From positions 69,698,920 to 69,762,919 of the forward strand of contig NC_133653.1 of the NCBI RefSeq assembly GCF_009905375.1: a stretch of DNA of 64,000 nucleotides, in the 5' to 3' direction. The position numbers and the translations under genes were made by a program. This stretch comes from Apium graveolens (Eukaryota > Streptophyta > Magnoliopsida > Apiales > Apiaceae). Below, piece after piece: positions 1 through 11,300 of this stretch. Numbering within the stretch: the stretch's first letter is position 1; each line of letters starts with the position of its first letter. The notes under the pieces are model-generated. The model ran no database searches, was not told the origin of the DNA, and saw nothing but the letters and a program-made list of their open reading frames with translations.

Positions 1-1737
1 GTGAACAAAATTCAAGAAACTTTGATCCAACAAGATATGAATGTGAAACTTGAAAATAACAGATTTTTCAAGCTAGCCTTTGACAGAATTGCCTACATTG
101 AGAAAACTCAGGAGAAGCAAGAAACTCAAATTGAAGAAATTTTGAAGAATCAAGTTTCTCACCAAAATCAACTCAATGAGATCCAATCCTCAGTGGAATT
201 GCTTGTCTCTCTTCTATTACCTGCTGATGCCAAAAAGGGGGAGAAAGTGATTAAGTCAAAAAGCAAATCTATTCAGACACTGAAAGGAAAGGATGATGGA
301 AATGATGACCAGGGAAACTCTGATAAGGGTAGAGGTCAAGGTCAAGGCAAAGGATTTTCATCAAGTAAAGCTAAAATTACAAGTCAAGGAACAAGTTCTG
401 ATACTGGGAGAAGAATAAGTTCTGATACTGGTAAAAGGATAAGTTCTGGTGAACATCTGGAACTTGATGAAGAAATTTCAAAACAGTTATTTCTTAAAGA
501 AAATCCAGGAATGGACTTTGAGAGTCTAAAGGAAGAAGAAGCTAGACTCAAAGCAGAAGTTGTCAAGACAAAATCTAAAACTTCTGTTGTTGAAAAGAAA
601 TTTCCAAAGCCTAAGGGTATTGTGATAAAAGAAAGAACAAATTATGAGGCAATCAAAGCCAAATCACAAATGGAAATTGATCCAAGGTCCAAAGGCAAAG
701 AAAAAGTTGATGAACCTGTAAAGGTTTATATGCCAGTCATGGATGAAGAAATAATTGATGATGAAGAAGATGCTAATCTTATTCTGATGCATAAGAAGAT
801 TTTTCAAACAACCTCTGACATGGCTCATGTTGTTCAGAGTCAAGATTTAGTAAGTTCTGATATGACAGTGAAGCAAGCAACCTCTGACATAGCTCAAGTT
901 GGCTTGATATCAGAAGATAAGGAAAAGGAAACCTCTGACATTGCTCATGTTAAACCTCCAAAGATACTCCTACCAGGATTCACCAAAGCTAAACAGACTC
1001 AACCTTTGACGACTGTAACTAGTGGTTTTGAAGCAAGAGTTGTTACATGGAAGGAAACAAGAGATAAATCTGGGTTGGGTAGTTCTGATGAAAGAAGAGT
1101 ACATAACACTACCAGTGATCCAACTTCCTTAAGTGAACCAGGTATTGGAGCAACTCCTGAAAGATTGAATCGACTTGAATCTGTACAAATGGTTTACCAT
1201 ACCTTCTTGAAAAAGCATATCTTGTTATATTTTATGACAGATGGAAGGGTATACCAAATTAGGAAGAATGCTATACCACTGAAGTATTTTGAGGAACTGG
1301 AATATGTTCTATTTCTACTTCAAGTGAAAGACAGATTAACAGATAGTGTTATAGGGTATTTAAAGTCTCAAATTCAAAGACAGAAGAAGCTTTATTCTGT
1401 AAAGTCTGACATCACATATTTTCCCAAGTACAGAGATCACAAAGGTGATATTGTCGATATGAAGCCTAACTCTGCTAGGATTATAACTACTTTTCTGGGT
1501 TATAAGGTTATGGAATTCAATCTAGAGTCTGACAAGGCATATCTGATAAGACTAGATCAGGAGATAAGAAAAGTTAAGATAAATGATCTCAGAGCAGCTA
1601 TTTTTCAAATTGGAGAAGATACAGCTGAATTGATAAATGCTAAAAGGAGGATGGTCAATGAACTTGAATATGCAGAGAGATGTTTGTTGAAGAACTATCT
1701 CAGGACAACTCCTGATATCAAAGAGATCAAAAATTGA
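1..1737 (+). CDS. Accessory (env-like position) ORF of Copia element A, 5'-truncated by the window edge
   Basis: This is an open frame with no stop from base 1, so the true start lies outside the window. It is a hydrophilic, Lys/Glu/Ser-rich protein of at least 578 aa. Residues about 1-75 look like a coiled coil, followed by a low-complexity linker. A short unit, S/T-S-D-(M/I)-A-(H/Q)-V, recurs at about residues 270-320, and an S-S-D-T-G unit recurs near residue 130. The C-terminal 190 residues look folded. It ends 210 bp before a polypurine tract and an LTR, the position of the extra 3' ORF of Sirevirus-type Copia elements. The order coiled coil, L-P, K-K-G-E-K matches the accessory ORF of element C at 6234-8330, so the two are probably homologous. 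No transmembrane segment is evident, so calling it an envelope would be unsupported. Function unknown. Confidence 0.7.
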   Translation: MNKIQETLIQQDMNVKLENNRFFKLAFDRIAYIEKTQEKQETQIEEILKNQVSHQNQLNEIQSSVELLVSLLLPADAKKGEKVIKSKSKSIQTLKGKDDGNDDQGNSDKGRGQGQGKGFSSSKAKITSQGTSSDTGRRISSDTGKRISSGEHLELDEEISKQLFLKENPGMDFESLKEEEARLKAEVVKTKSKTSVVEKKFPKPKGIVIKERTNYEAIKAKSQMEIDPRSKGKEKVDEPVKVYMPVMDEEIIDDEEDANLILMHKKIFQTTSDMAHVVQSQDLVSSDMTVKQATSDIAQVGLISEDKEKETSDIAHVKPPKILLPGFTKAKQTQPLTTVTSGFEARVVTWKETRDKSGLGSSDERRVHNTTSDPTSLSEPGIGATPERLNRLESVQMVYHTFLKKHILLYFMTDGRVYQIRKNAIPLKYFEELEYVLFLLQVKDRLTDSVIGYLKSQIQRQKKLYSVKSDITYFPKYRDHKGDIVDMKPNSARIITTFLGYKVMEFNLESDKAYLIRLDQEIRKVKINDLRAAIFQIGEDTAELINAKRRMVNELEYAERCLLKNYLRTTPDIKEIKN

Positions 1738-1930
1738 AAGTGAAGCCAAGTCAAAGATCTACAACTACTTAAATTCTGAAGTTTATACAGACTGAAGCTG
1801 TTATCAGAAGTTAAAGATGGTAAAGCTGAAAGGACTGTAAGTTGTAGTTATCTAGTCAAATTCTTATGCATTTGTACTTACTATTTTTGACATCATCAAA
1901 TATCTGTTGAACTTGTATATTATGCTAATT

Positions 1931-1947
1931 TACAAGTTGGGGGAGAT
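1931..1947 (+). promoter_or_regulatory. Polypurine tract of Copia element A
   Basis: The purine run TTGGGGGAGAT lies immediately before the TGTTAG start of the LTR. This is the plus-strand priming site expected at the 3' end of an LTR retrotransposon. The GGGGGAG core resembles the tract described for Sireviruses. Confidence 0.75.
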
Positions 1948-2568
1948 TGTTAGATATATTTGATAATGTCATGTGTAATATGATTTGTGTTTAGTTTTCA
2001 AATCTTACTTAACTGGACAAATCAGTACTTAACTGGAAACCAGCACTTATACTGAAGACAGAACTTAAGATATCAGAAATTAAGTTATTAGAACTTAAGT
2101 GATCAGAAGATATTTATCAGGAGATAATATCAGGACTTAAGATGACTTTCAGATAAGGCAGGCGGCTGATTGAAAGGAAAGAAGATCGAGACTAAGACAG
2201 AAAGAATTGTGCATGAAGAAGGAATTCTATGAAGAATAGAATACTTGGAAGAAAAGATAACTAGTTGATATATTTTAGGAAGCAGAATTATATTCCATAT
2301 CAATTATAATTTATCTTGTAACTGCGTAGTGTATAAACATAGGCATAGAGTTTACACTATAAGTGTTACAATTATCGAAGTTATTATTCTTGGTAACTCT
2401 AGCAGCTCTAGTGATAATTTGTTCATCACTGAGAGAGGACAGTTCCATATTATAACAGAGTTTATTGTATTGAATAAAATCTGTTTTCTGTTACTTGAGT
2501 TCTTATATTCGATTTGATTGTGCTAAACACTGTATTCAACCCCCTTCTACAGTGCGTGTGACCTAATA
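1948..2568 (+). repeat. 3' LTR of Copia element A
   Basis: It begins TGTTAGATAT directly after the polypurine tract. It ends near the typical Copia LTR tail (ATTCAACCCCCTTCTACAG, then GTGACCTAATA). The last dinucleotide is TA rather than CA, so the end is either mutated or off by a few bases. The partner LTR is outside the window, so no target duplication can be checked. The same ATTCAACCCCCTTCT tail is found, reversed, in the LTRs of element C. Confidence 0.65.
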
Positions 2569-2598
2569 TTTTATGATAGAGGCATATCTTGCACAACA
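2569..2598 (-). repeat. Remnant of the 3' LTR of Copia element B
   Basis: About 30 bp ending GCACAACA is followed at once by ATCTCCCCCAA, which is a polypurine tract read from the minus strand. This is the internal edge of a minus-strand LTR. The rest of that LTR is missing because the LTR of element A starts here, which suggests that A inserted into, or recombined with, B. Confidence 0.5.
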
Positions 2599-2611
2599 AT
2601 CTCCCCCAATT
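2599..2611 (-). promoter_or_regulatory. Polypurine tract of Copia element B
   Basis: On the minus strand this reads AATTGGGGGAGAT, followed by the LTR start TGTTG. It faces the tract of element A at 1931-1947, so the two elements meet tail to tail at this point. Confidence 0.6.
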
Positions 2612-2881
2612 TGTGAGAAGATTGCTTATCATAAAATTCATGCCTGGTAACAAGACTAAACCCCGGTTACAATGAATACATATAGATTGATGGATTAATA
2701 AATATAACTTTTATACATGGATAAATTACATGAGTTCAATGAGTATATTCATCATACAATTTTCTCATAGCATGTTTCTTGTCTAATGAGGTCCTTTAAA
2801 TTTACAAGTACTTGCAATTCCTTTATGATTGGTGTCCCTCTTAGAGGTTCCACAAGCTTGAGCCAATCATCTAATAAATAA

Positions 2882-4463
2882 CTATTCAAGTAATACTCTG
2901 AATCTTGGGAATCTTCCAATTCTTATGTTTAGAAAATGTCCATCCTTGGATATTCTGCTCATCCCCTTTGTCTTGAGTTCCTCAGATCTTTGCTCAAACA
3001 TTTCTATCTTTTCAACATATTTTCTTTCCCTCTCCTCTCTTTCAGCATTTTCTTTTGCCCTAATTTCTTCCCTTACTATCAACCATACACCTAATACATC
3101 TCTCCATGTCATTGTACTTGTATCCTTATCCTTCAGTAATCTAATCACCCTTTTAATTTATGTGGTTGAAAATGTGTCCATTAAATTCCTGCCGAGTAAA
3201 GTGTAGGAACTATCCTGGTAATAGATTCTGATTTCCCTCAATGATACAACCCAAACTTTGACTATTTTTTCATATAATTATTGAAAGTGGTCATCATCTG
3301 TGTTGCACCAATTTAGAGGTAGAAAATCATTTTGATTAAAACAGTTCCAGATAGCCCTCTCAGTAACTTGCAGTTTCTTTGGCTTTCTTCCAACAGACTT
3401 GTAATGAGTTTTGATTGGTGGCTTGAAAGAAGGTAGGTTTGAAATTTTCTTTAGAGTGGTTTGGCCGGAAGTGATTGGTATTTTTAGTATGGTGTTTGCA
3501 TTATGCTTGTACAAAATTTTAGGCTTAGAGGTTAAAGGTGGTAACGTGTTTGAGTTTGTTGGCTTAGAGGTATGAGTTTGTTGGATTTGGATTGGTAGGG
3601 CATTTTTCTTGGTTCCTGAATCATCCTCCTTCTTCTTTCTTCTTCTTCCATCACCCTTCTTCTCATCATTTCCCTTCTTCTTAGCATCTCTTTTCTTATC
3701 ATCTTCTTTGCTACCAGTTACCTTAGAGGATTGACTTGGATTTGAGCCAAAAGGTTTTTGATCATCTTTCTCCTGCTCATCATCATCCAATTCATCCTTA
3801 TTGAATTGTTTTTTGGGCAACCTAGCTTCAGGATCTCTCAGATATCTCCTCAAAATCTTAATCATCTCTTCATCTTCACTAGTCTTGTTCTTTTTAGTCT
3901 TCAACTCAGTTTCCAAGGTCACTATGAGCTTCTTATGTGCCATGACATAATTCTAGGAACAAGAAAGTTCTTGAGTTGTTTGGTGGATGGACAAATGTAT
4001 GCCACTCCTTTGCTTGGCTGGAGATATGCTTCTAGAAAAGCAGCTTCTTGAGCTTTTTAAAGTTCCTTAAGTAAGAGAGTGTCTTCATTAATGACTCTGT
4101 TGACTTTTTCAATAAATATATCTGATTCAGATGCCCTTCTTGACATGAATAATTAAGGGACAGCTGCATACATCTATCCACGCCTGAGTCGTTGATGTTG
4201 ATCACAATTCTCTTTTCTTGAAAGTTACCCTTGGTTATCAAAATCACCCTTATGAAATTTACAGTCTTGTTCAAAGCCCTCTTGTAGGTAATGAAGTTGC
4301 TGTTGAGAGGAGCCCTGAGAGCCTTAAGTAAATCATCAAATTCCTTGCTCAAACTAGGTCCCTAAGCTGCTTTTATAAGCCTCTTCATTCCAACATCAAC
4401 TTCAACTTCTTTGGCTTTGCCTTTTTGAACAGCATGAACAGATGCTTGGGCAGATGATGATGA
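2882..4463 (-). pseudogene. Decayed accessory ORF of Copia element B
   Basis: Three minus-strand open stretches (about 4032-4463, 3278-3943 and 2882-3148) lie upstream of the element B polypurine tract and are broken by stops and frameshifts. One break is an in-frame TAG near 4363. The protein is Lys/Glu/Ser-rich with a long acidic-basic linker (D-D-D-E-Q-E-K-D, K-K-R-D-A-K-K-K) and a Glu/Arg-rich helix near 2950-3100. It has the same composition and position as the accessory ORFs of elements A and C but differs clearly in sequence, so B is a separate family or an old copy. The 5' part is lost at about 4464, where a different repeat begins. No gag or pol of B is visible. Confidence 0.55.
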
Positions 4464-4464
4464 T

Positions 4465-4660
4465 CTTAATTAGACCTAGCAATACTGGTATACGACACGT
4501 GAACACGGTATGAAACGACACGAATAATTAGTGTTTGGGTTCAAAAATTTGGTACACGGACACGAAAGTATACAAGCACGAAAAAACACGAATATAATTA
4601 GTGTCGGGTTTGGGTTTTCAATATAGGTACACGACACAGAACGAAAGCACGGAATAAATA
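4465..4660. repeat. ACACGA-rich repeat, probable non-autonomous transposon fragment
   Basis: The sequence begins near TAGACCTAGCAATACTGG and repeats ACACG/GACACGA many times. This style is seen in dispersed plant hAT- or Mutator-like MITEs. I could not find a matching right terminus or a target duplication, so class and ends are uncertain. Confidence 0.35.
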
Positions 4661-5038
4661 AATAGTTAAAATTTTAAAAATATATAATATACATATATAT
4701 ATATACTAATACCAAATGTGAATTTTCCCTATTCTAAATAACATATATATAATTGTAAATACTAAAATATATATTATTGTTCCTTAACTATGTGAGTGAG
4801 CACTTTACTATTTAATTATCTATTGTACTTTTTACAATTAATATTTTAACTCATTTTTTTAAAATAAATATATAATATTAAAAAAATGTTTAATCCATGC
4901 ATGCCACCGGTTTTCAGCTAGTTATCTTAATTTCTTATATGTTCGGAAAATAGATACTATAAATTTGCTAGACCCAAAATTAAAATTTAACTACCAATGA
5001 CTCATCTCTGATCAGCACTTTTGAGATTGCAACCCATA
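4661..5038. other. AT-rich non-coding stretch
   Basis: Very AT-rich DNA with a short TA microsatellite near 4680-4705 and no open frame or recognisable motif. The last five bases, CCATA at 5034-5038, are the candidate left target duplication of Copia element C. Confidence 0.5.
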
Positions 5039-5128
5039 TGTTAGTCCCTAACAATGTAACAAGAATTACAGAAGGGGGTTGAATGAAATTCTTGAAACTT
5101 TTTCTGAATTATAAAATGTTCTAACTAA

Positions 5129-5132
<4 letters not shown>

Positions 5133-5162
<30 letters not shown>
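5133..5162. repeat. TA microsatellite
   Basis: About 15 TA units inside the LTR of Copia C. The partner LTR has only a few TA units here (about 29482-29491), so the repeat grew after insertion. Confidence 0.9.
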
Positions 5163-5164
<2 letters not shown>

Positions 5165-5274
5165 CAGTGTTTTGATTTGCAAAGTGCGGAATAACAAGTT
5201 AAATATGAATCAAAACACAAAGTGATAAAAACACAAGTCTTTAAAACTTTCTGGTGGATTAGCATGTATCCACC

Positions 5275-5276
<2 letters not shown>

Positions 5277-5337
<61 letters not shown>

Positions 5338-5353
5338 TAGAGAGAGAGAGAGA
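5277..5353. repeat. Compound (AT)n(AG)n microsatellite
   Basis: About 21 AT units run directly into about 17 AG units, the latter interrupted once by a T. The partner LTR has only a short TA run at about 29608-29628 and no AG part. Confidence 0.9.
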
Positions 5354-6043
5354 ACTCTATGAAGCTTGAGTAGCTCACAGCTGCTTACAAATAAGAACAA
5401 CTAAACTTCCAGAGAAATGCTAAAGATACAGCTTACAAATGTTTCTCTGAGTAAATACTTGCTTAGTCTTCTTGTTGTTCTAATTGCTACTCTTGGTTTA
5501 TATATCACCAAGATTACACAGTAATAAGACAAGATAATAAAAACAAAACCTATCAAGTCTAATACTATGCTACTTCATTGCTCTATTCCAGCATCTTTGA
5601 ATATCTTCATAATAGCATGGAAATGACAATGCTTCTTTGTTCTCAAAAACCAAGTTGAATAGGCTTTCACATTCCTTTTGCATATACTCGACGCATGTGA
5701 CTGTGTTGTCACTGCCAACAGATGTTTGAATTGATTATCCGTCGGGTACATGATCATTCATAGGGTTGCCTTGTTGATCATCCGTCGAGTAGCATTATTG
5801 TTTATCCGTCGGGTAGCTATTTGACACTTGACTTCATTTCATTTATGCAGAATTACAAGACATCATCTATGTACAATTAATTAACCTATTCTGCATATCT
5901 AATTAAAGTCATCCGTTGGGACTATATTGAGTCATCCGTCGGGACTATATTCCTTATCCGTCGAGTGCTACATTTTTCACTAAATTAAATCTACTAAGGA
6001 GTTTTGTTAATGAAATCATCAAGTTCACAACATATTCACAACA

Positions 6044-6056
6044 ATCTCCACCAATT
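6044..6056 (-). promoter_or_regulatory. Polypurine tract of Copia element C
   Basis: On the minus strand this reads TTGGTGGAGAT, followed by the LTR start TGTTGTGAA. It is one substitution away from the GGGGGAG core seen in elements A and B. Confidence 0.7.
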
Positions 6057-6233
6057 TATGTCTACTAGAATTGTAGCCATAAATTAAGAGAAACTTGATG
6101 ATAACAAAACTCCCTAAAAAATACAAATTTAAATGGAAGTAGATAAAACTGTAAAGTGCTTCAACTAAAAAAATGTAGAAAGATTTGCTCACAGTCATTT
6201 TTCAAGGTGCTCCTCTAGCCTGAGCAGATTAAT

Positions 6234-8330
6234 CTATTTCCTTGAAGATCTGGATCTCTTTCCAAGCATTCTGTTGTTTTTTTCTATCTGATTTTGGAGC
6301 TGTCTGTGGAATTCCAGTTCATCAGATTCTGAGAGATTTAGCATTTCTTGTATTTCCAAAAGAGTCTCATTGCTAGAGATGCTCAATTGGTCTTCTAATC
6401 TGAAGAATCTTCTAACTCCTTTATCGTCCATGAATTCCATCAGCCAGTAGGGCCTTAGATGCACTCTACTCCCTGTGTAAGGAATAGTTAGAGTCTTTGG
6501 GAGTGTATCTTTGGCTCTAATACTCCTCTGTTCTTCAATCTTCTTTAGAACAAGTCTTCTAGCTGTCAAATTGAATCCAAAGTTCTTCTTGAAGGATGAA
6601 TAAACCTTTATCAGCACATATTAGCTTTCTTGAAGGATCCTGTGAAGTGGCCACTGTATCTCTTTTCCTCCCTTGTACTTGAATACTAACCTTTCAGGTA
6701 GATTCCTGTAAGCATCAATCCCTCTAACTTCTTCCAGTTCATCTAGATAGAGGTTTAAATATGAGAATTCCTTGATGTCACAGATGTACATGATGTCTCC
6801 CTTATTGACTTTGGTTTGAGCTTTGGTTAGGGACTTGGATCTGAGAGTTGAGGGCTTCACTTTCTTGACTGCTCTGGTCTTTGTCTTCTTTGGCTTCATT
6901 AAGTGAGGTAGATTGAGTTCAGGTATTGGCAGACTATCCCAGTCTATTGGTTCATCCTTTGGAATGATAGGTTCACCATGGAAATTCTTGGATGTATCTA
7001 TTTTGCATTCTTTATGTGCCACAGAGGGCATGGATGTTTGAGTTGTTGTAGAGATAGACTTTTTGGGAAAGTACCCTTCAATCTCCGCATCACTGAAATC
7101 CAATTTTCTCTTGATTCTTTGCTTGTACCTTGGCTTCTTTGTCTGTGGAGGTTCATTCTGCATTACTTGATCTTGAGATTCAACAACTTCATATGGTTGG
7201 GCAGAAATTTGTTGTGTGGGTTTCACCGCTTGCAACTTGGCCAAGATAGCAGCTTGCTCCTTCTTTTGTTTGACCTTTTTAGCATCTAGAGCAACTTGTT
7301 TCTTTTCTTGCTTCAATCTTGCCTTTTCTTCTCTCTTTGCTTCAGCAAATTGAGGGTGTCCAGCCACCACACAAATTTCCTTACCATTCCTGAAAACTTT
7401 AGCAATTCTTTTTTTCAATGCTGAATTAGCTGGATCCTTGTAGAATGCTATAGACCTGGCCAACAACTTCTTTTCATCAGGCTTTGGTATCTCATACACT
7501 GTGTCCAAAAGGTTCTTTAGTGAAGATTTTAGATAGTTCACCTTTGGCTTCAAAATTAGCTTAGCCTTTGGAGATTTGATGCATGATGGTTGTCCTCTTT
7601 CCAGATTATTCATGCTCATTTCATTCACAGAGATTTTCCTGACTTGAGAGTGATGAATAGCTGATTTTTCTGGCTTCTTTACTAACCCAAATCTCTTTTG
7701 AATATCCTCATCAATTTTCTCCCAGTTGATTGGTCTCAACTGCTTCTTCTCAGCTATTCTTAATGTGGCTGCTGCTTCATTAATCAGATCAATGATGTCC
7801 TTAGTTGGTGGCTTAGTGAAAGCAATTATGGGCACAATTACTTTGCTAACTTGAATGTTAAGCTGCTTATCCCCCTCACTTGAGCCTTTCTCCCCCTTTT
7901 TGTTACCATCAAGTTGTGTGGGAGGGAGTTGAGCAGCCACCAACTATTGAAGAAGTGCAGTCTGAGCTTCTTGATTGGTGAGTATCTTGGCCATTGACTT
8001 CTCTACAGCAGTCAGTCTTGAGTCCATGGCCTCAACTTTCCTATTGAGATCAGCCTCCTTCCTTAGATTTTGAGCAATTTCAGTCATGGTGGTTGCAGGG
8101 AGTCTAGCATCCATCCTTTCTACAACTTCTTGCTTGACTTCATAAATTTCCTGCTTGATTGCATCCACACTCTGACGGTGTTGGATGGCTTGAATTTATG
8201 CAGTTGGGGTGCTTCAAGATGTGCTGTGAGTAGCTTCTTTGTGCTAGCATTGGAAGATGCCCGAATGGCTGCTTGGGTGTCATGAAAAAGCTTGAATAGA
8301 TTTGATTGGAGATGTGAGTAGGAACATTCT
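6234..8330 (-). pseudogene. Accessory gene of Copia element C, main body, with nonsense codons
   Basis: One minus-strand reading frame of about 645 codons runs from about 8168 to 6234. Two in-frame stops break it: TAG at about 7944 (after L-L-Q) and TAA at about 6621 (after Q-E-S). The frame resumes directly after each. Residues near the start form a coiled coil (about 7944-8168), followed by a basic linker with an Ala/Lys/Gln-rich helix (about 7200-7350) and a C-terminal region ending in a basic tail. The part from 8169 to 8330 is coding-like, but its frame is uncertain. At 8330 a giant-LTR element interrupts the gene. Its probable N-terminus is at 18957-19051 on the other side of that insertion. 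Function unknown. The counterpart in element A is the ORF at 1-1737. Confidence 0.65.
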
Positions 8331-11300
8331 TGTAACACCCCCCAAATCCGGGGTCAGGATTGGGTGTCATTACACAACTTTAAATAATAAAACCTGTATA
8401 TTAAAATAAATATACAGACAACCCCTCACTATTTAGGACCGCTTACAGGTTATAGTATGAAACAAGAAATTAATCTTCTAAAATTACAATGCCTAAATAC
8501 AATTTCATTACCTCATTACTAATTTCCTTGTATTGATCACTCTGACACCTCCAAATTTCTTCAGATGGAATCTCACCACTTTTGCTGCCTATTAAAAGCT
8601 ATGCACTTTTGTCCTCATTTGATACTGAAAGGAATAAGAGTTCACAAAGCAAGAGTGAGCCAAAAATGCCCAGCAAGTATCATAAATGGTTTCCAAGTGT
8701 CAGATCAGAAAATTCCCGGAAACGATTGTTGAATGATTTTAAAAATGTCTTTATATATTTAAATAGTTGAGCGAGCAAAACATCGGTCCTCATTAGTCTT
8801 AAATCATAAATCACCTTGTTCTGTAAAAGAATAGTGATCATTTTAAAATTTCATCCTTTTGAATCAAATCTTTGTGTGAGTTTGTAATTATGAACTATTC
8901 GGAAAGGAGTGTCGTTAATGGCGATCAACAATAAATTAGACTGGACACTAGAAACCAACATATGCACTATAACCTGCTGATCAGTCAGGAGATAGTGCGG
9001 ATCTATACCCAACTGCATAGACCCAACCAACATATGGGGTACCCAGGCAACTATGGCCTAAGGGTCCGGTCCATCTCCAGCCCATAGGATCCAGCTCATC
9101 ACTGGTCCTCATAATAATCGTCCAGCCCATAGAGTATTTTGATGTCAAATCATTTTTGATTTCAAAATATCCCAAATCAGGGTTCGCAAATAACCCGAGC
9201 GAATGGGTATTTGCTCAAGAGAGCAATCGATAATATAGGAACAATAATGAAAAGAACTGGCATAATAAGAGTAATTGCAGCGAAATATAAAACAGTTAAC
9301 TATTCTGAACTTAGAATATGAGCGAATAAATATTTGCAGTATTTTAGGAGAAAGGTTAGGAATACTTGCCTCAATTGATAACCCTTTGATCTTTAACTAG
9401 CTGCCATATCACTCAGTCCTGTTGCATCTGTATTTCCTTTGACAGGCTACTTGACCTTTCTTATCATTTACCCTCTTAGTTTTTTCTTTATTCTGAATCC
9501 ACTCATTTCATTACTACACGCAATCAGGCTTTACTTCTACAATCTCTATCTTGCTTTGAACGTCTCGTACTATGCGGATCTATCACAAATAATACTATTC
9601 AATGAACTGACAATATATAATTGTCTAGTCTATACATTTATCCCTATCGTCTACCCGCCCGATAATTGATAAAGATCACATCTCATTCAGATAACGTTTA
9701 AAAGACCTGTTGACTCACAATTTACATAACACGTAAACACATAAGACACGTAATCATGTTATTCATATAACACGTTGTCACATAATTCATGTAGCATATA
9801 AGTTGAATCATTAAAAGTTAGGTCTTAATACGTTTAAAATTGAAATCGGGTCAAAAATAATATTTTATCAATCAATAATCGACTCAGAATGATTCATAAA
9901 ACAAATGACTCTTAGATTAAAAAGAATTTATGTCTCGAAAGTATTTTTAGTAGAAGCAAAATATTTTTCTGAGTCTAGGGGCGTTCGTTTCGTATTAAAC
10001 GGACGAACGATTAATTTATTTTGAATTTTTGAACATTTTTCGGAATTAAAATGGGTCTCCGAATCATTTTATAATTAAATAATAGGGTTCGAATACCCGA
10101 ATCTAACTTTAAAATAAATTTATAATAATTATCTAGCCTTGAAAATAATTTAAAATAATATTTTAAAGCTCAAAACTATTTTTTAGAATTTTTAAATCAA
10201 CAATAAATAATTAAATCTAATTAAATAATTAATTAATAATTAATTAAATTAATTAATCAATTAATATTTAAATTAATTGACTAATTAAATAATTAATTAT
10301 CAACTAATATTAATTAATTAATTAAGATTTATTTTTAACTTAAAAATAATTTTCGAAAATTAAATAATATCCATAAATAATTAATTAAAACAAATTATAA
10401 TTAATTAAATCGAATTCTGGATTTTTGAAAATAATTAAGAAAATAATTTTCTAGATTTAAAATAAATTTAACTAATTATTTAAGTAATTAACTAAACTGA
10501 TTTCTGAATTTAAAAACAAGTTATAAAATTTATAAATGATTTTTGATTTAATTAAATAAAAGAAAATCCAAAAATATTTTTGGAAACGGGGTTGTCTTCC
10601 CCACCAGATCCACAGGCGGCAAGGCTCGCCGGACTTTGAAGAACATCCGCCGGATTCTGGAATTTCCAGAAAACGGCCGGCGGTCTTTAAAGAAACTGGC
10701 AAAGCTCCGTTCAGCCCCCAAACTACTCCGGTCGACACGATTTTACAGTCTATATTATCCAGAAACAGTCCAGAAACACAAATACCACAACATCAAGTTC
10801 AAACGATCCACCAACCTCGTTTTCCGATCAAACCTCGTACCAACGCCGACGGCACTCTGGTCAAACATCGACGAAGCTAATTACTTAACCAAAATCATCA
10901 ATTTATATATGGAATTAAAGCCCTGATTACCTATAATCTATCCCTAAGATCACAATCAACATTCATCTCATAAATAATCTGAAAAATCAAAATGAAAAAA
11001 ATGAATAAAACAAAAATTAACAAACTTCGATTTTTACTTTTCAGGGGTTATAATCCTTAATTCTATATACCATTCTATTGCAAATTCAACGATAAAGCTT
11101 ATTTAAGCATCAAAACCATCAAATGATCCGTAAATCAAAAAGGCCCAAATTTTAACTCAAGAACACCAAGAACCCTAATTTCAAAGCTGTCCAAAATCAA
11201 ACCTTAATTTATACATGTTATTGAACTCTATTTTTGAAGTATAATATATGAAATTGACCAGAAAAATATTATATACACGATGGAATCATCAAATCATATC

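Larger units (their letters stand above)
5039..6043 (-). repeat. 3' LTR of Copia element C
   Basis: On the plus strand it runs TGTTAGTCCC to TTCACAACA. It is 1005 bp against 746 bp in the partner at 29390-30135. The surplus is an expanded TA/GA microsatellite plus about 280 bp near 5400-5690 that the partner lacks. The partner in turn has about 110 bp (near 29890-30005) that is missing here. Aligned parts look about 95% identical by eye. Six copies of an ATCCGTCG-type motif lie at about 5736-5970. Confidence 0.85.

Noticed and set aside
1..1737. Retroviral envelope glycoprotein
   Set aside because: No signal peptide, no transmembrane helix and no cysteine pattern. Only the position resembles an env gene.
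5277..5353. Microsatellite as part of a CRISPR-like or satellite array
   Set aside because: Simple dinucleotide repeats only, no spacers and no longer unit.
9439..9669. 76-codon plus-strand frame with a membrane-like composition
   Set aside because: It lies inside the giant LTR on the antisense strand, has no relatives I recognise, and the same region in the related LTR at 59954-63243 is not conserved as a frame.
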